Assembly: GCA_965228215.1 (NCBI GenBank)
Contig: OZ245800.1
Span: forward strand, 558,001 to 622,000
From: Maricaulis sp965228215
GTDB taxonomy: Bacteria > Pseudomonadota > Alphaproteobacteria > Caulobacterales > Maricaulaceae
Reading direction: 5' to 3'
DNA: 64,000 nt
Every line of letters begins with the position of its first letter. Position 1 is the stretch's first letter. A program made the position numbers and the translations under genes. Positions 1 through 9,499 of the stretch are shown here, piece by piece. The notes beneath the pieces were generated by a model, which saw nothing but the letters and a program-made list of their open reading frames with translations, ran no database searches and was not told the origin of the DNA.

Positions 1-3000
1 GAGCTTCGTCGTAGCGGCTCTTTTTTTCAAAGCGCGGTCGGCATTCAATTCAGCTTCTCTTTCCTCGCGTAGGTAATGCAAGTCACTAACGTGAAAAAGC
101 AGCTTGGCCTCGGGAGCATACTCTCGGATTGGCTCAATTAAGTTTTTCAACACACCATATCGGTACACTTGAATGACCTCGAGACGGTGTCCGTATGTTT
201 TTAGGAAATCCACAACCGTAAGAACAAGCGGCGCATAGAGATATTGAATGCCCTTCCTCATCAGCGGATCCGCATAGCGCCGCCAATAGAGCATATTATC
301 CGCTGGCGCGAAGAAAACCCGGTAGCCCAATCGCTGATACAGCTCCAAGGTATTAACAACGGTCACAGACCCCGCGTCAGCGTCGGGGGTCGGTGGGGAG
401 GCGTCAATCACGAGAGCCCATTTCTGGCGGGTACGATCTGCCTCGAGCTCCGGCGCCTCCGCATTAGGTCGATGGGAGGCCAGCACCTCCTTCCATCGCT
501 CATAGAACTTTTTTTGGTTCGAGATTTGGTACGCTTTTTCTCCGCCGGCCGTATCGGTACCCGAGGTCTTTCCTTCATAATGCACAACTCTCGAAAGGGG
601 CTGTATCCACACCTCGCGCCCAGCCGCCCGTACAGCGAATGCCAAGTCTGTGTCTTCGCAATATGAGCGCTCATAATACTGTCCATCAAATCCGCCGACT
701 TGGTCCCACAACTCCCGCGGGATCGCAATCGAAGCGCCGGAACAATAATCGACTTGACGTGCATAGCAGTATTCAGATTTGGCCGGATCATCGTTGCGAC
801 CAAAATTCCACGCCGAACCATCCTGCCAAACAATACCACCGGCCTCCTGCAGCGATCCATCGGGATAGAATAATTTGGAGCCGACTAGTCCTGCGTTGGG
901 CTTCGTCTCGAACATTTCAGCCAGTTCGTCCAACCAACCGGGCGCAACTCGGGTATCATTGTTTAAGAACACCAAAATACGACCACGAGCGACCTCAGCT
1001 CCCGAATTACACGATGCGATGAATCCGCCATTCACCGGTTGCCGCACGTACTTCACCCAGGGCAATCGCGAAACATATTCAGGTGTCGGGTCAATCGAAC
1101 AATCGTCGACCACGATAACCTCTGCCTTGTAACGAGTAGTGTGTTTGTGAAGCGAATCCAAGCAGTTGAGAGTATATGGAAGCTGCCCGTACACCGGGAT
1201 AATAATTGAAATTACGGGGTCATCATGATTGCCGATATTTGAACCGGGTAAGGTCTCGGTTATCGCCCCTGTCGCCACGCCAAATCGTGCATCAGCATCC
1301 AAAAGCTTAAAGTCGTCGAGAAACGCCGCACCGGCCTTGATTTCATCCCAAATTACATCGTCCGGCCGAAAGTCATAGGAGAACTCTGGTGATGATGCGC
1401 CGGATTCCTGGTCAGTCGGTTCAAGTATTGCTGCTGGTGCCAGCGCTACGGGTTCCGATGAACGTCCCTCTTTCAGTCCAAAGCGAATATAGTGATATAG
1501 GGGGTTTACTCCTGATTGCTTCACATCCGGATTTCGTTCGACATAGTAGTTTGATGAAAACGTGGCGGATGGGTCTCGGCCTTCTTCTGCTCCCAGTAAG
1601 ACGTAGTGAAGAATGGGGTCATCCCCTCGTGCTGCGACATCCGGATAGCGCTCGCGATACAATGCCTCATCGAATTCACCGCTTCTTGCGATCACGCTGG
1701 CCTGGCGAGCAACTTCGAACAGCTTTCGGGGGTTTGTCAGAAGTTGGGGCGCGTACAATCCCGATACCGCCGCAAGGGTTCGGCCCAAATTACCTCGCCT
1801 GGCGATAGCCCTACTAATTCGACGCATCGGTCGACGGCGAGCTGCTTCGGCTCGAGAAGCTGAAACTTCATTCTTGAGACTGTCGAGCTCTGACAACGAA
1901 TTGCGTAACGTGGATAATTCCGCGCTTTGATCCAGCACTTGTGAGAGCAGTGCCGCGTTATCTTGTTTTGATTTATCCGCACGCTCACCAAATTCCTTTG
2001 TCGCGTTAGCGAAGCTTTTTCGCTCTTGATCGAGTGTGCCCTCAACGAGCATTAACTCAGCTTCCAGCTCCTCTGCGCGGGCGAGTTGGGCGATTGAATT
2101 TTCTTCTTGATGTGACAGCTGCTCTTGCAAGCGCGCGACATCAGCATCCTTCGCGGAAAGCTGTTGCTCGGCTTCGGCCAAATCTGCCCTGAAACGCGCC
2201 ATCGCGCGCTCCAAATCCCTATTTTGATCTTCAATGATCTTGTTTTTCTCTTCGAGACGCCTGTCGAGCCCCGCCCTAGACTGATCCAGCTCGTGCAGCT
2301 CAGCTTTAGCATCGCGCAGCTCTTGCGCTAGTTGAGTTCGAATTCGTTCGGATGCTTCGAGTTCAGACGCTGCACGATCGCGTGCATCCTCCGCATCAAC
2401 CTCCGCCTCACGAAGCTTGTCACGCAGGCTGGATTTATCCTCATTAGCGAGCTTCAAAGCCTCCGCCATGGTGTTTTTTGAAGCGATTAATTCGTCGACA
2501 TCGGCGCGAGATTCATCGAGCTCGGACCTGATGGAAATGAGGTCGGCGTTCGCAGCCGCGAGCTGATCTTCAAGATCCGCTGCGACACGCTTGTGATCAT
2601 CAAGATCTCGCTGCGCGTCGGTCAGCCGGCTTTCAAACACGGAAACACTGTCCAATGACCCGCGCAGTTCGGATGTTACTTGCTCGAGACGAAAGTCTGC
2701 CGTTAAATTTGCCTTTTCGAGCTCTGAAATTTTTTCCAGCGCAGCCTTTTCTGACCTCCCAAGGTCTTCGAGAGACTCACGGAGCGATGCCAGCTGGCTT
2801 CTAAGATCATCAATGATTTCGCTAGAATATTTATTGGCGGATTCGGCCTGAGCTAGTTGCACAGACAGCTTCAACTTTTGCTCATTGAGCTGTGCCGCCT
2901 CACCCTCCACAATACCCAAGGACTGTCGAAGCCGGCTAATTTCTCTTTCAACTTCTAGTGACTTAGATTGGTAAGCTTCCTCTAAAAGCTTTTCCCGTTG

Positions 3001-4248
3001 ATTCAATACCTCGCGGTCTTGCTTCAATAGGCGCTCTGTCTCGGCAATCGTTTTTGACTTCCTGTCGAAGTCTTTATCGGCTTGTTGGCGCCGAGTAGTA
3101 ATTTCATCAATATCTTTCTGACGCTGGATTTCACCGCGAGTTCGCTCTTCCTCCAACCGTTCGCGCAACGCAGCTAGTTCTTGAGATTGCTGCTCCAGTT
3201 CACTTATCTTTTCCTCACTGCTTCCAATCGCTTCGTTGAGCCGAACCCCCAGGTTCTGCTTTTCGTTATCAAGTTGCTCAATTTTTTGCAGTAGCGAGGA
3301 AACCTTGGCATCTCGCTCTTTTATTCCGCCCAAAAGTGAGGAAATCGGGTTCGCCTGAACCGTCCCTTCGAAAATTCCAGAGCTGATTGACGGAACCTTT
3401 CGATCCGAACAGACGGCTATTATGTAAGGGCTATGAGACAGTCTTTCGGACACCTCGATCTCGCCGTTTTCCGGTTTCTGGTGTCCGTACTTCAATCCGG
3501 CGGATGCTGGACTCTCTACGTCCACGATTGATGAAACCGCGACGCGTTGGCGTGCGAACTCAACGTTCTTAAAGTGCCTTTTCAACAGGTTCCGGAATTG
3601 AACCTTGCTTAACTCTTTGACATGAAATGGGTTTGGCTCAGACAGCCCAGCGTTGTAAACGCGCTTGTCTGGCGTGCTGATAATGGCGACTCCGCCTGGT
3701 TTCAACACCCTCTTAATTTCACGGAGAAACTTTTCCTGCTCTCGGAAGTGTTCGATCGTCTCAAAACTAACAACGACGTCTACGTCGCTGTCGCCGACAG
3801 GTATTTTGGTTGCGCTGCCTTCAATGAAGCTCGTTTTCGGGGAAGAAAAATGACGTTCGGCGGCTGCAATGGCGTCAGGGTCGATATCGACGCCGATCAC
3901 AGATGAAGCCGTCTGAGAAAGCAAGAATGCGCCGTATCCTACACCGGTCGCAATATCGAGAACTTTTTTCCCGCGCACGATCTCTGCGGCGAGAACGTAC
4001 CGATGCAGATGCTCGAGCATAACCTCCGGCGACATTCCAGAACCAGGTACAAATCGTTCGCCCTTCATATCGTGCACGTCGACGCCTGATGGAGGCGAGA
4101 GGGTCATCTCGCCGCCATTCGAGGCTACCCTCTGGCCGCGAGGTTTGGAGGCAGTAGCAGAGGAACTCTTCGCTTTTCCCTTAGGGTTCGAGCGACCTTT
4201 CTTCTGTTGACGAATTTTCGGTTCTTTCGGTGTTGCAGTTCGGGCCAT
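1..4248 (-). CDS. Giant methyltransferase / coiled-coil / GT2 / GT4-like glycosyltransferase protein (C-terminus off left edge)
   Basis: An uninterrupted frame starts at the ATG at 4248 and is still open at base 1, so at least 1416 residues. After a basic, low-complexity N-terminus comes a class I SAM methyltransferase (motif I LDIATGVGYGAF near residues 97-108, acidic VDID strand, VSFETIEHF motif). Residues about 310-795 are a Glu/Leu/Arg-rich coiled coil. Two RYPDV/NPDV repeats of about 40 residues lie near 857-935. A GT2 domain follows from about 1011 (VISIIIPVYG, FLNNDTR near 1095-1100, CEDTDLAF at 1197-1204). From about 1277 a second, GT4-like domain begins (ALVIDASPPTPD, later HVSDLHYLREE). 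Such proteins build or cap surface polysaccharides in the cytoplasm at the inner membrane. The upstream rfb genes suggest rhamnose-containing glycan. By analogy with WbdD, the coiled coil could be a length ruler and the methyltransferase a terminator; that is inference. Confidence 0.88.
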   Translation of the reverse strand, partial: MARTATPKEPKIRQQKKGRSNPKGKAKSSSATASKPRGQRVASNGGEMTLSPPSGVDVHDMKGERFVPGSGMSPEVMLEHLHRYVLAAEIVRGKKVLDIATGVGYGAFLLSQTASSVIGVDIDPDAIAAAERHFSSPKTSFIEGSATKIPVGDSDVDVVVSFETIEHFREQEKFLREIKRVLKPGGVAIISTPDKRVYNAGLSEPNPFHVKELSKVQFRNLLKRHFKNVEFARQRVAVSSIVDVESPASAGLKYGHQKPENGEIEVSERLSHSPYIIAVCSDRKVPSISSGIFEGTVQANPISSLLGGIKERDAKVSSLLQKIEQLDNEKQNLGVRLNEAIGSSEEKISELEQQSQELAALRERLEEERTRGEIQRQKDIDEITTRRQQADKDFDRKSKTIAETERLLKQDREVLNQREKLLEEAYQSKSLEVEREISRLRQSLGIVEGEAAQLNEQKLKLSVQLAQAESANKYSSEIIDDLRSQLASLRESLEDLGRSEKAALEKISELEKANLTADFRLEQVTSELRGSLDSVSVFESRLTDAQRDLDDHKRVAADLEDQLAAANADLISIRSELDESRADVDELIASKNTMAEALKLANEDKSSLRDKLREAEVDAEDARDRAASELEASERIRTQLAQELRDAKAELHELDQSRAGLDRRLEEKNKIIEDQNRDLERAMARFRADLAEAEQQLSAKDADVARLQEQLSHQEENSIAQLARAEELEAELMLVEGTLDQERKSFANATKEFGERADKSKQDNAALLSQVLDQSAELSTLRNSLSELDSLKNEVSASRAEAARRRPMRRISRAIARRGNLGRTLAAVSGLYAPQLLTNPRKLFEVARQASVIARSGEFDEALYRERYPDVAARGDDPILHYVLLGAEEGRDPSATFSSNYYVERNPDVKQSGVNPLYHYIRFGLKEGRSSEPVALAPAAILEPTDQESGASSPEFSYDFRPDDVIWDEIKAGAAFLDDFKLLDADARFGVATGAITETLPGSNIGNHDDPVISIIIPVYGQLPYTLNCLDSLHKHTTRYKAEVIVVDDCSIDPTPEYVSRLPWVKYVRQPVNGGFIASCNSGAEVARGRILVFLNNDTRVAPGWLDELAEMFETKPNAGLVGSKLFYPDGSLQEAGGIVWQDGSAWNFGRNDDPAKSEYCYARQVDYCSGASIAIPRELWDQVGGFDGQYYERSYCEDTDLAFAVRAAGREVWIQPLSRVVHYEGKTSGTDTAGGEKAYQISNQKKFYERWKEVLASHRPNAEAPELEADRTRQKWALVIDASPPTPDADAGSVTVVNTLELYQRLGYRVFFAPADNMLYWRRYADPLMRKGIQYLYAPLVLTVVDFLKTYGHRLEVIQVYRYGVLKNLIEPIREYAPEAKLLFHVSDLHYLREEREAELNADRALKKRAATTKL

Positions 4249-4302
4249 TGGTTGTTCCACAGACGTAAATCTTCGCGCGAGAAATTGAGCGGACGGCTTG
4301 CG

Positions 4303-5184
4303 TTAACTATGTGTAATTTCCGACAAGCGCTTTAAGTACCGCCCGTAGGCAGACTTGCCGTACGAATTCGCGACCCGCTCCAATTCTTCAGAATTGATCC
4401 ACCCGGCCTTGAATGCCTCTTCTTCAGGGCAGCTTACTTTCAGGCCCTGTCGATGTTCAATGATCCGAACGAATTCAGCCGCCTCTAGAAGGCTTTCGAC
4501 TGTTCCGGTATCTAGCCAAGCATATCCTCGGCTCATTCTCTGAACATGGAGCTCGCCTGCGTCGAGATACATACGATTTAGATCAGTAATCTCGAGCTCG
4601 CCTCGATCAGATGGCTTGACCTGTTTTGCCAACTCACTGGCTTTTCCGTCATAGAAATACAGCCCGGTCACAGCATAATTGGATTTCGGATTGGAAGGTT
4701 TTTCCTCGAGAGATAGAGCGTTGAAATTTTGGTCGAACTCCACCACGCCATAGCGTTTCGGATCTTCAACCTCATAAGCGAATACGGTGGCGCCGACGTC
4801 AATGGATGCGGCGCGCCGACAGAGCTCGCGGAACCCCTCTCCATAGAATATGTTATCGCCAAGGATCAGAACGCTCGGCGCGCCCGCCAAGAATTCTTCG
4901 GCGATAAGTAGAGCTTGCGCTAGCCCCTCAGGCTTTTCCTGGACCGCATATTCCAAGCGCATGCCCCATTGCTGACCATCACCCAATTGAGCGCGGAATA
5001 GTGCGTTGTGCTCGGGAGTTGTGATTATCAGAATTTCGCGAATGCCCGCGGCCATAAGCGACCAGATCGGATAATAGATCATCGGCTTGTCGTAGACAGG
5101 CATGAGCTGTTTCGAGACGGCGCGTGTCATCGGATACAAACGCGTGCCGCTACCACCTGCCAAGATTATGCCTTTACGTTCCAT
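4303..5184 (-). CDS. rfbA: Glucose-1-phosphate thymidylyltransferase (RfbA/RmlA)
   Basis: Catalyses dTTP + glucose-1-phosphate to dTDP-glucose, the first step of dTDP-L-rhamnose synthesis. The nucleotide-binding signature GIILAGGSGTRLYP lies at the N-terminus, followed by VYDKPMIYYP and LGDNIFYG, all typical of RmlA. The length, 293 residues, is usual. A longer frame to 5277 exists, but the ATG at 5184 is preceded by AGGGGA with an 8-base spacer and gives the conserved N-terminus, so that start is chosen. It overlaps the end of rfbD by 11 bases, indicating translational coupling in the rfbC-rfbB-rfbD-rfbA order. It is the last rhamnose gene before the giant glycosyltransferase. Confidence 0.96.
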   Translation of the reverse strand: MERKGIILAGGSGTRLYPMTRAVSKQLMPVYDKPMIYYPIWSLMAAGIREILIITTPEHNALFRAQLGDGQQWGMRLEYAVQEKPEGLAQALLIAEEFLAGAPSVLILGDNIFYGEGFRELCRRAASIDVGATVFAYEVEDPKRYGVVEFDQNFNALSLEEKPSNPKSNYAVTGLYFYDGKASELAKQVKPSDRGELEITDLNRMYLDAGELHVQRMSRGYAWLDTGTVESLLEAAEFVRIIEHRQGLKVSCPEEEAFKAGWINSEELERVANSYGKSAYGRYLKRLSEITHS

Positions 5185-6094
5185 CGGACGAATTCCCCTC
5201 ATTTTCGGCCAGGAGCTCGTCGACGCAATTCGAAAGCTCCATTCGCCAATCGGCAGCCGGAATGCCAAACTCCGCAAAAACCTTATCGCACGCCAGAACG
5301 GAGTTCGCAGGCCGCTTCGCCGGCGTCGGATACTCTTCGGTTGAAATGCCTGAGACAGTCGGCACTTTTTTGCCCAGGTCGGTCATGCGAACAAAAATAG
5401 CCTCCGCGAACTCTTTCCAGGAAACCGGCTTATCTCCCGCGAAATGATAGATTCCACCGGACGCTTTCGTATTTCCCACAATCACTCTTACGATAGCCAC
5501 GATAGCGCGCGCGATGCTTATCGCCGGCGTTGGACAGCCCGTTTGGTCATCAACAATATTTAGGCTGTCTCTATCCGCGGAAAGCCGGATCATTGTCTTC
5601 ACAAAATTACTCCCGAACGGAGAAAACACCCACGCCGTTCGAAGCACGATCGCTTTTGGAAGAATGTCCAATACTGCAGCCTCGCCGGCTTGCTTGGTTT
5701 TTCCGTAAACGCCCAGCGGGCATACTGTATCCGCCTCAGTGTAAGCGCCGGTTTTCGTTCCGTCGAAGACATAATCCGTTGAGATATGAATGAATGGGAA
5801 GTTTTGTTCGCGACACGCATTGGCCATGGCGACGGGACCGTCTCGATTGACCTTCAAGGCTGTTTCCTTGTTAGCTTCCGCCGCATCAACCGCGGTATAG
5901 GCCGTGGAATTAACAATCGCTACTGTTCCCTCCGGCGCCCTAGCTATCGCGTCCGTTATTTGATCCGCATTCCTTACATCAACTTCATCGCGTCCGAGCG
6001 AGACGATCTCGAACCCGCTTTCGACGGCCGCACGCTGCAATGAGCGGGCGACCTGACCGGTCGCCCCAAACTGGACAATTGTGGGCTTGGTCAT
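5174..6094 (-). CDS. rfbD: dTDP-4-dehydrorhamnose reductase (RfbD/RmlD)
   Basis: Last step of dTDP-L-rhamnose synthesis: NAD(P)H reduction of dTDP-4-keto-rhamnose. The N-terminal Rossmann motif is FGATGQVARSL, and the family motifs INSTAYTAVDAAE, ISTDYVFDG and VYGKTKQAGE (YxxxK catalytic pair) are present, followed by LRTAWVF. It has 306 residues, the normal length for a single-domain RmlD. The ATG at 6094 sits one base after the rfbB stop codon, with AAGG inside the end of rfbB as ribosome site; the 3' end overlaps rfbA. It acts in the cytoplasm as part of the rhamnose operon. Confidence 0.96.
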   Translation of the reverse strand: MTKPTIVQFGATGQVARSLQRAAVESGFEIVSLGRDEVDVRNADQITDAIARAPEGTVAIVNSTAYTAVDAAEANKETALKVNRDGPVAMANACREQNFPFIHISTDYVFDGTKTGAYTEADTVCPLGVYGKTKQAGEAAVLDILPKAIVLRTAWVFSPFGSNFVKTMIRLSADRDSLNIVDDQTGCPTPAISIARAIVAIVRVIVGNTKASGGIYHFAGDKPVSWKEFAEAIFVRMTDLGKKVPTVSGISTEEYPTPAKRPANSVLACDKVFAEFGIPAADWRMELSNCVDELLAENEGNSSDGT

Positions 6095-6095
6095 G

Positions 6096-7148
6096 CTAGA
6101 CCTTATCCATCAAACCGATACGTTCCGCCTTGTGACCGCGGTCCAAAATAGCTTTCCACCACCAACGGTTTTCGAGATACCAGTCAACTGTTGCTTCAAG
6201 GCCGTCAAAGCCCTTGATTTTCGGAGACCAGCCCAACTCCGACTTGATCTTACTGGCGTCGATTGCGTAGCGAAAATCGTGTCCCGGACGATCCTTGACG
6301 AACTCAATCAGTTTCGCATGCGGCCCCGCTTCCGGAAAACGACGGTCCATAATTGCACAGATCTCGCGAACCAAATCGATGTTCATCATCTCATTGTCGC
6401 CGCCAATATTGTAGGTCTCTCCAATCCGCCCCCTATTCAGAACGGCTAGAAGCGCATCTGCGTGATCGTCAACGTAGAGCCAATCACGAATATTCCTACC
6501 GTCCCCGTAGACCGGTATTGCTCGTCCCGCGAGCGCGTTCAGGATCACCACCGGGATGAGCTTCTCGGGAAATTGATATGGGCCGTAATTGTTCGAGCAA
6601 TTGGTAATCACTATAGGGAGATTGAAAGTCTCACCCCATGCACGCACCAGCATGTCCGAAGCGGCTTTGCTCGCGGAATAGGGCGACCTCGGATCATACG
6701 GTGTGCTTTCGACGAATTCCCCTTCTTCGCCCAAAGACCCGTAAACCTCGTCTGTCGACACGTGGTGGAACCGGAATCGATCACGTTGCTCCGGCCTAGA
6801 CTCCAGATAGCTGCGTGCGGCCTGAAGCAACGAAAATGTCCCGTTGATATTTGTGCGAATGAAGTCGCCCGGTCCGTCGATTGATCGGTCCACATGGCTT
6901 TCGGCGGCAAGATGCATGACGGCGTCAGGCGCATGCTCTTTGAACAGCATGGCCATTTGCTCTTCATCGGCAATGTCCGCATGAACGAACGTATATTGAT
7001 CGCTGTCCTCGACAGGTTTCAAATTGTCAAGATTGGCTGCGTATGTCAGCGCATCGACGTTTACGACATTATGGCCATGCTCAACGATTGCGCGGCGGAT
7101 TACCGCCGAACCGATAAACCCGGCTCCACCAGTAACAAGTAACTGCAT
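6096..7148 (-). CDS. rfbB: dTDP-glucose 4,6-dehydratase (RfbB/RmlB)
   Basis: Converts dTDP-glucose to dTDP-4-keto-6-deoxyglucose using bound NAD. The N-terminal VTGGAGFIGSAV dinucleotide motif, HLAAESHVDRSI, STDEVYG and YSASKAASD (catalytic YxxxK) are all present, as is NNYGPYQFPEKLIP, diagnostic for RmlB. The 350 residues match the family. The ATG at 7148 is preceded by AGGGGG with a short spacer. It lies 27 bases downstream of rfbC and one base upstream of rfbD, so a single operon is likely. Confidence 0.97.
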   Translation of the reverse strand: MQLLVTGGAGFIGSAVIRRAIVEHGHNVVNVDALTYAANLDNLKPVEDSDQYTFVHADIADEEQMAMLFKEHAPDAVMHLAAESHVDRSIDGPGDFIRTNINGTFSLLQAARSYLESRPEQRDRFRFHHVSTDEVYGSLGEEGEFVESTPYDPRSPYSASKAASDMLVRAWGETFNLPIVITNCSNNYGPYQFPEKLIPVVILNALAGRAIPVYGDGRNIRDWLYVDDHADALLAVLNRGRIGETYNIGGDNEMMNIDLVREICAIMDRRFPEAGPHAKLIEFVKDRPGHDFRYAIDASKIKSELGWSPKIKGFDGLEATVDWYLENRWWWKAILDRGHKAERIGLMDKV

Positions 7149-7175
7149 TCGGACCCCCTAAAAGCCCCGCCATCC

Positions 7176-7739
7176 TCACTTTTCGAACTGAAAAGGCGAG
7201 TCAAATTCAGCAAATGGTTGACCTTTTTTGTCTTTCTCTGACAGCTTGGCAGAATTGGCAAAGCGTCCCCAATCAATACCAAGATCAGCGTCATTCCACA
7301 GCACCGATCCATCGCATTCGGCGGAGTAATAGTCATCCACCTTATAGATCACCTCGGTGTTTGGTTTCAGCGTTATGAACCCGTGAAGGAACCCTTGCGG
7401 AACGAGCAATTGCCTTCCATCTTCCGCGTCCAACTCAATCGCACACCACTCGCCAAAGCTGGGTGACCCATTTCGGACATCAACGATGACATCGCGAATT
7501 GCTCCAGCGATTACACGCACCAGTTTGGTCTGAGCGCTGGGCGGCGACTGGTAGTGCAGCCCTCGAACAGTACCGACAAGCGCGGACTTGGAGTGATTAT
7601 CCTGGACGAAGTCGTGCAGGATTCCCAAACTTTCCAGAGTCTTCTTGTTGTAGACCTCAGAGAAGTACCCACGATCATCTCCGAACCGGCGAGGCGTGAG
7701 GACCATCGCGCCCGGCAGATCAAGGTTCGTGATTTCCAT
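7176..7739 (-). CDS. rfbC: dTDP-4-dehydrorhamnose 3,5-epimerase (RfbC/RmlC)
   Basis: Epimerises C3 and C5 of dTDP-4-keto-6-deoxyglucose in the rhamnose pathway. The cupin-fold motifs are visible: DDRGYFSEVY, FVQDNHSKS, GTVRGLHYQ with the catalytic His, LVPQGFLHGF and YKVDDYYS. Length is 187 residues from the ATG at 7739, which has GGGAG five bases upstream; a GTG two codons earlier (7745) is possible but would overlap that site. First gene of the four-gene rhamnose block; the 92 bases to the mutase gene upstream may hold its promoter, though no clear one is seen. Confidence 0.95.
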   Translation of the reverse strand: MEITNLDLPGAMVLTPRRFGDDRGYFSEVYNKKTLESLGILHDFVQDNHSKSALVGTVRGLHYQSPPSAQTKLVRVIAGAIRDVIVDVRNGSPSFGEWCAIELDAEDGRQLLVPQGFLHGFITLKPNTEVIYKVDDYYSAECDGSVLWNDADLGIDWGRFANSAKLSEKDKKGQPFAEFDSPFQFEK

Positions 7740-7831
7740 TTCCACTCCCGCCGTAAAATCCCCGCAGCACCAAAACCGATTGCCAAGCGTTTGCTACCGA
7801 ATGAGCCAATAACCCGCCATCGACACGCTTG

Positions 7832-9352
7832 CTAGATCTTTTGGTCAAACCCACCAACTTCCGAATGGTTAGACAGTTCAGACTCGATCTCGCGGAACAC
7901 CGCTTTCACATCATCCGCCGAATTTGGACTTTCAACCACCACCACCAAATTTGGCGTGTTGGATGAAGCGCGAACCAATCCCCAAGCGCCACCCTCGAGC
8001 GTAAATCTCACACCATTTACGGTGTTAACACTGACTATCTTGCGACCAGCGACGAGCTTCCCCGCCTTTTGGCGGTCTTCGAAGGCTGAAACGATCCTGT
8101 CAACGACGTCATATTTGACCTCATCAGCACAGGCCGGCGACATGGTCGGCGAACCATGACTGAGGGGCAGCGCCCGACGCAGATCAGCCATCGATTTCTC
8201 TGGATTACGGTCTAGCATCTGCAGGACAGCGCGAGCCGCAACCAGCCCGTCATCATAACCGCGGCCGACAGGTGGCTGCAGAAAGAAGTGGCCCGACTTT
8301 TCAAAACCTGCAAGCGCGGACAACTCCTTTGAACGACGTTTAATATAGGAGTGCCCCGTCTTGAAGTAATCTGTCTTGGCCCCATGCTTCGCCAGGACCG
8401 GATCGATGGAAAACAGGCCCGTCGACTTCACATCGACAACAAATGTAGACCCTGGATAGAGCGGCGACAGATCCCGGGCGAGCATCAAGCCGATCTTGTC
8501 GGCGAAGATCTCTTCACCCTCATTGTCCACCACCCCGCAACGATCGCCATCGCCATCGAACCCAAGACCTACGTCGGCCTTATGCTCCAGCACCGCATCA
8601 CGCAGCGCGTGCAGCATCTCCATGTCTTCCGGGTTCGGATTATAGCGAGGGAAAGTGTGATCCAGCTCGCAATCCATCTCGATGACCTCGGCACCCATGG
8701 CCCGAAGCGTTGCGGGCGCAAAAGCGCCTGCCGTACCGTTCCCGCAGGCGGCAACAACACGCAATGGACGGGTGAGCTGCACGGCATCGGCGACGTCCTC
8801 GATATAGCGTTTGGAGACGCCCGCTTCTCGCACATAACCACCGCCTGCGCGTGACTGCGCGCGCCCCCCTAGGACTATCTCCTTGAGGCGGCTCATTTCA
8901 TCCGGTCCAAATGTCAGCGGTCGCTCCGCTCCCATTTTGACACCGGTCCAGCCATTCGAATTGTGGCTTGCCGTGACCATCGCGACACATGGAATGTCCA
9001 GATCGAACTGGGCAAAATAGGCGGTCGGCGAGAGAGCGAGACCAATATCATGCACCTCGATACCCGCGTCCATTAGCCCGACTTGCAGCGCCTGTTTGAC
9101 ACTGAGCGAGTAGCTGCGGAAATCGTGAGCCGTCACGATTTTTGGTGCGACACCCAGTTCGTGTATCAGCGTTCCCAGGCCCTTTCCAAGCGCCTGTATA
9201 CCATTGAGATTGATGTCCGGCATCTTGTCCGACGCCGGATGCCCAAACCACCAACGCGCGTCATACTCGCGAAAGCCTGTCGGCTTGATCAGCGGTTCAT
9301 TTTCGAATTCCCACGTGTTGGGAAGAAGATCAGCGCTTGGTGTGTCAGACAT
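7832..9352 (-). CDS. Phosphomannomutase/phosphoglucomutase (alpha-D-phosphohexomutase family)
   Basis: Interconverts hexose-1- and hexose-6-phosphates; in polysaccharide clusters it usually provides mannose-1-phosphate or glucose-1-phosphate. The phosphoserine loop is seen as VTASHNSNGWTG and the metal-binding loop as GFDGDGDRCGV, and the sugar-binding ESGHFF-like motif as EKSGHFF. The C-terminal domain contains RASSNTPNLVV. From the ATG at 9352 the protein has 506 residues; a GTG at 9406 would add 18 residues, and neither has a strong ribosome site. ManB/AlgC-type is likely, but substrate preference cannot be read from the sequence. Confidence 0.88.
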   Translation of the reverse strand: MSDTPSADLLPNTWEFENEPLIKPTGFREYDARWWFGHPASDKMPDINLNGIQALGKGLGTLIHELGVAPKIVTAHDFRSYSLSVKQALQVGLMDAGIEVHDIGLALSPTAYFAQFDLDIPCVAMVTASHNSNGWTGVKMGAERPLTFGPDEMSRLKEIVLGGRAQSRAGGGYVREAGVSKRYIEDVADAVQLTRPLRVVAACGNGTAGAFAPATLRAMGAEVIEMDCELDHTFPRYNPNPEDMEMLHALRDAVLEHKADVGLGFDGDGDRCGVVDNEGEEIFADKIGLMLARDLSPLYPGSTFVVDVKSTGLFSIDPVLAKHGAKTDYFKTGHSYIKRRSKELSALAGFEKSGHFFLQPPVGRGYDDGLVAARAVLQMLDRNPEKSMADLRRALPLSHGSPTMSPACADEVKYDVVDRIVSAFEDRQKAGKLVAGRKIVSVNTVNGVRFTLEGGAWGLVRASSNTPNLVVVVESPNSADDVKAVFREIESELSNHSEVGGFDQKI

Positions 9353-9499
9353 TCGTGCTACCCAATCTTTGCTCAGGTCAAAGTCATATTGCAACGCATG
9401 CGCCACGCAAGCCTGAACATTGGCTCAATCGAAGGTCTTACACATAATGCCAAGAACAACCACTATGTGTCGCTCGTGGTGAGGCGCAAATGATCCGGA

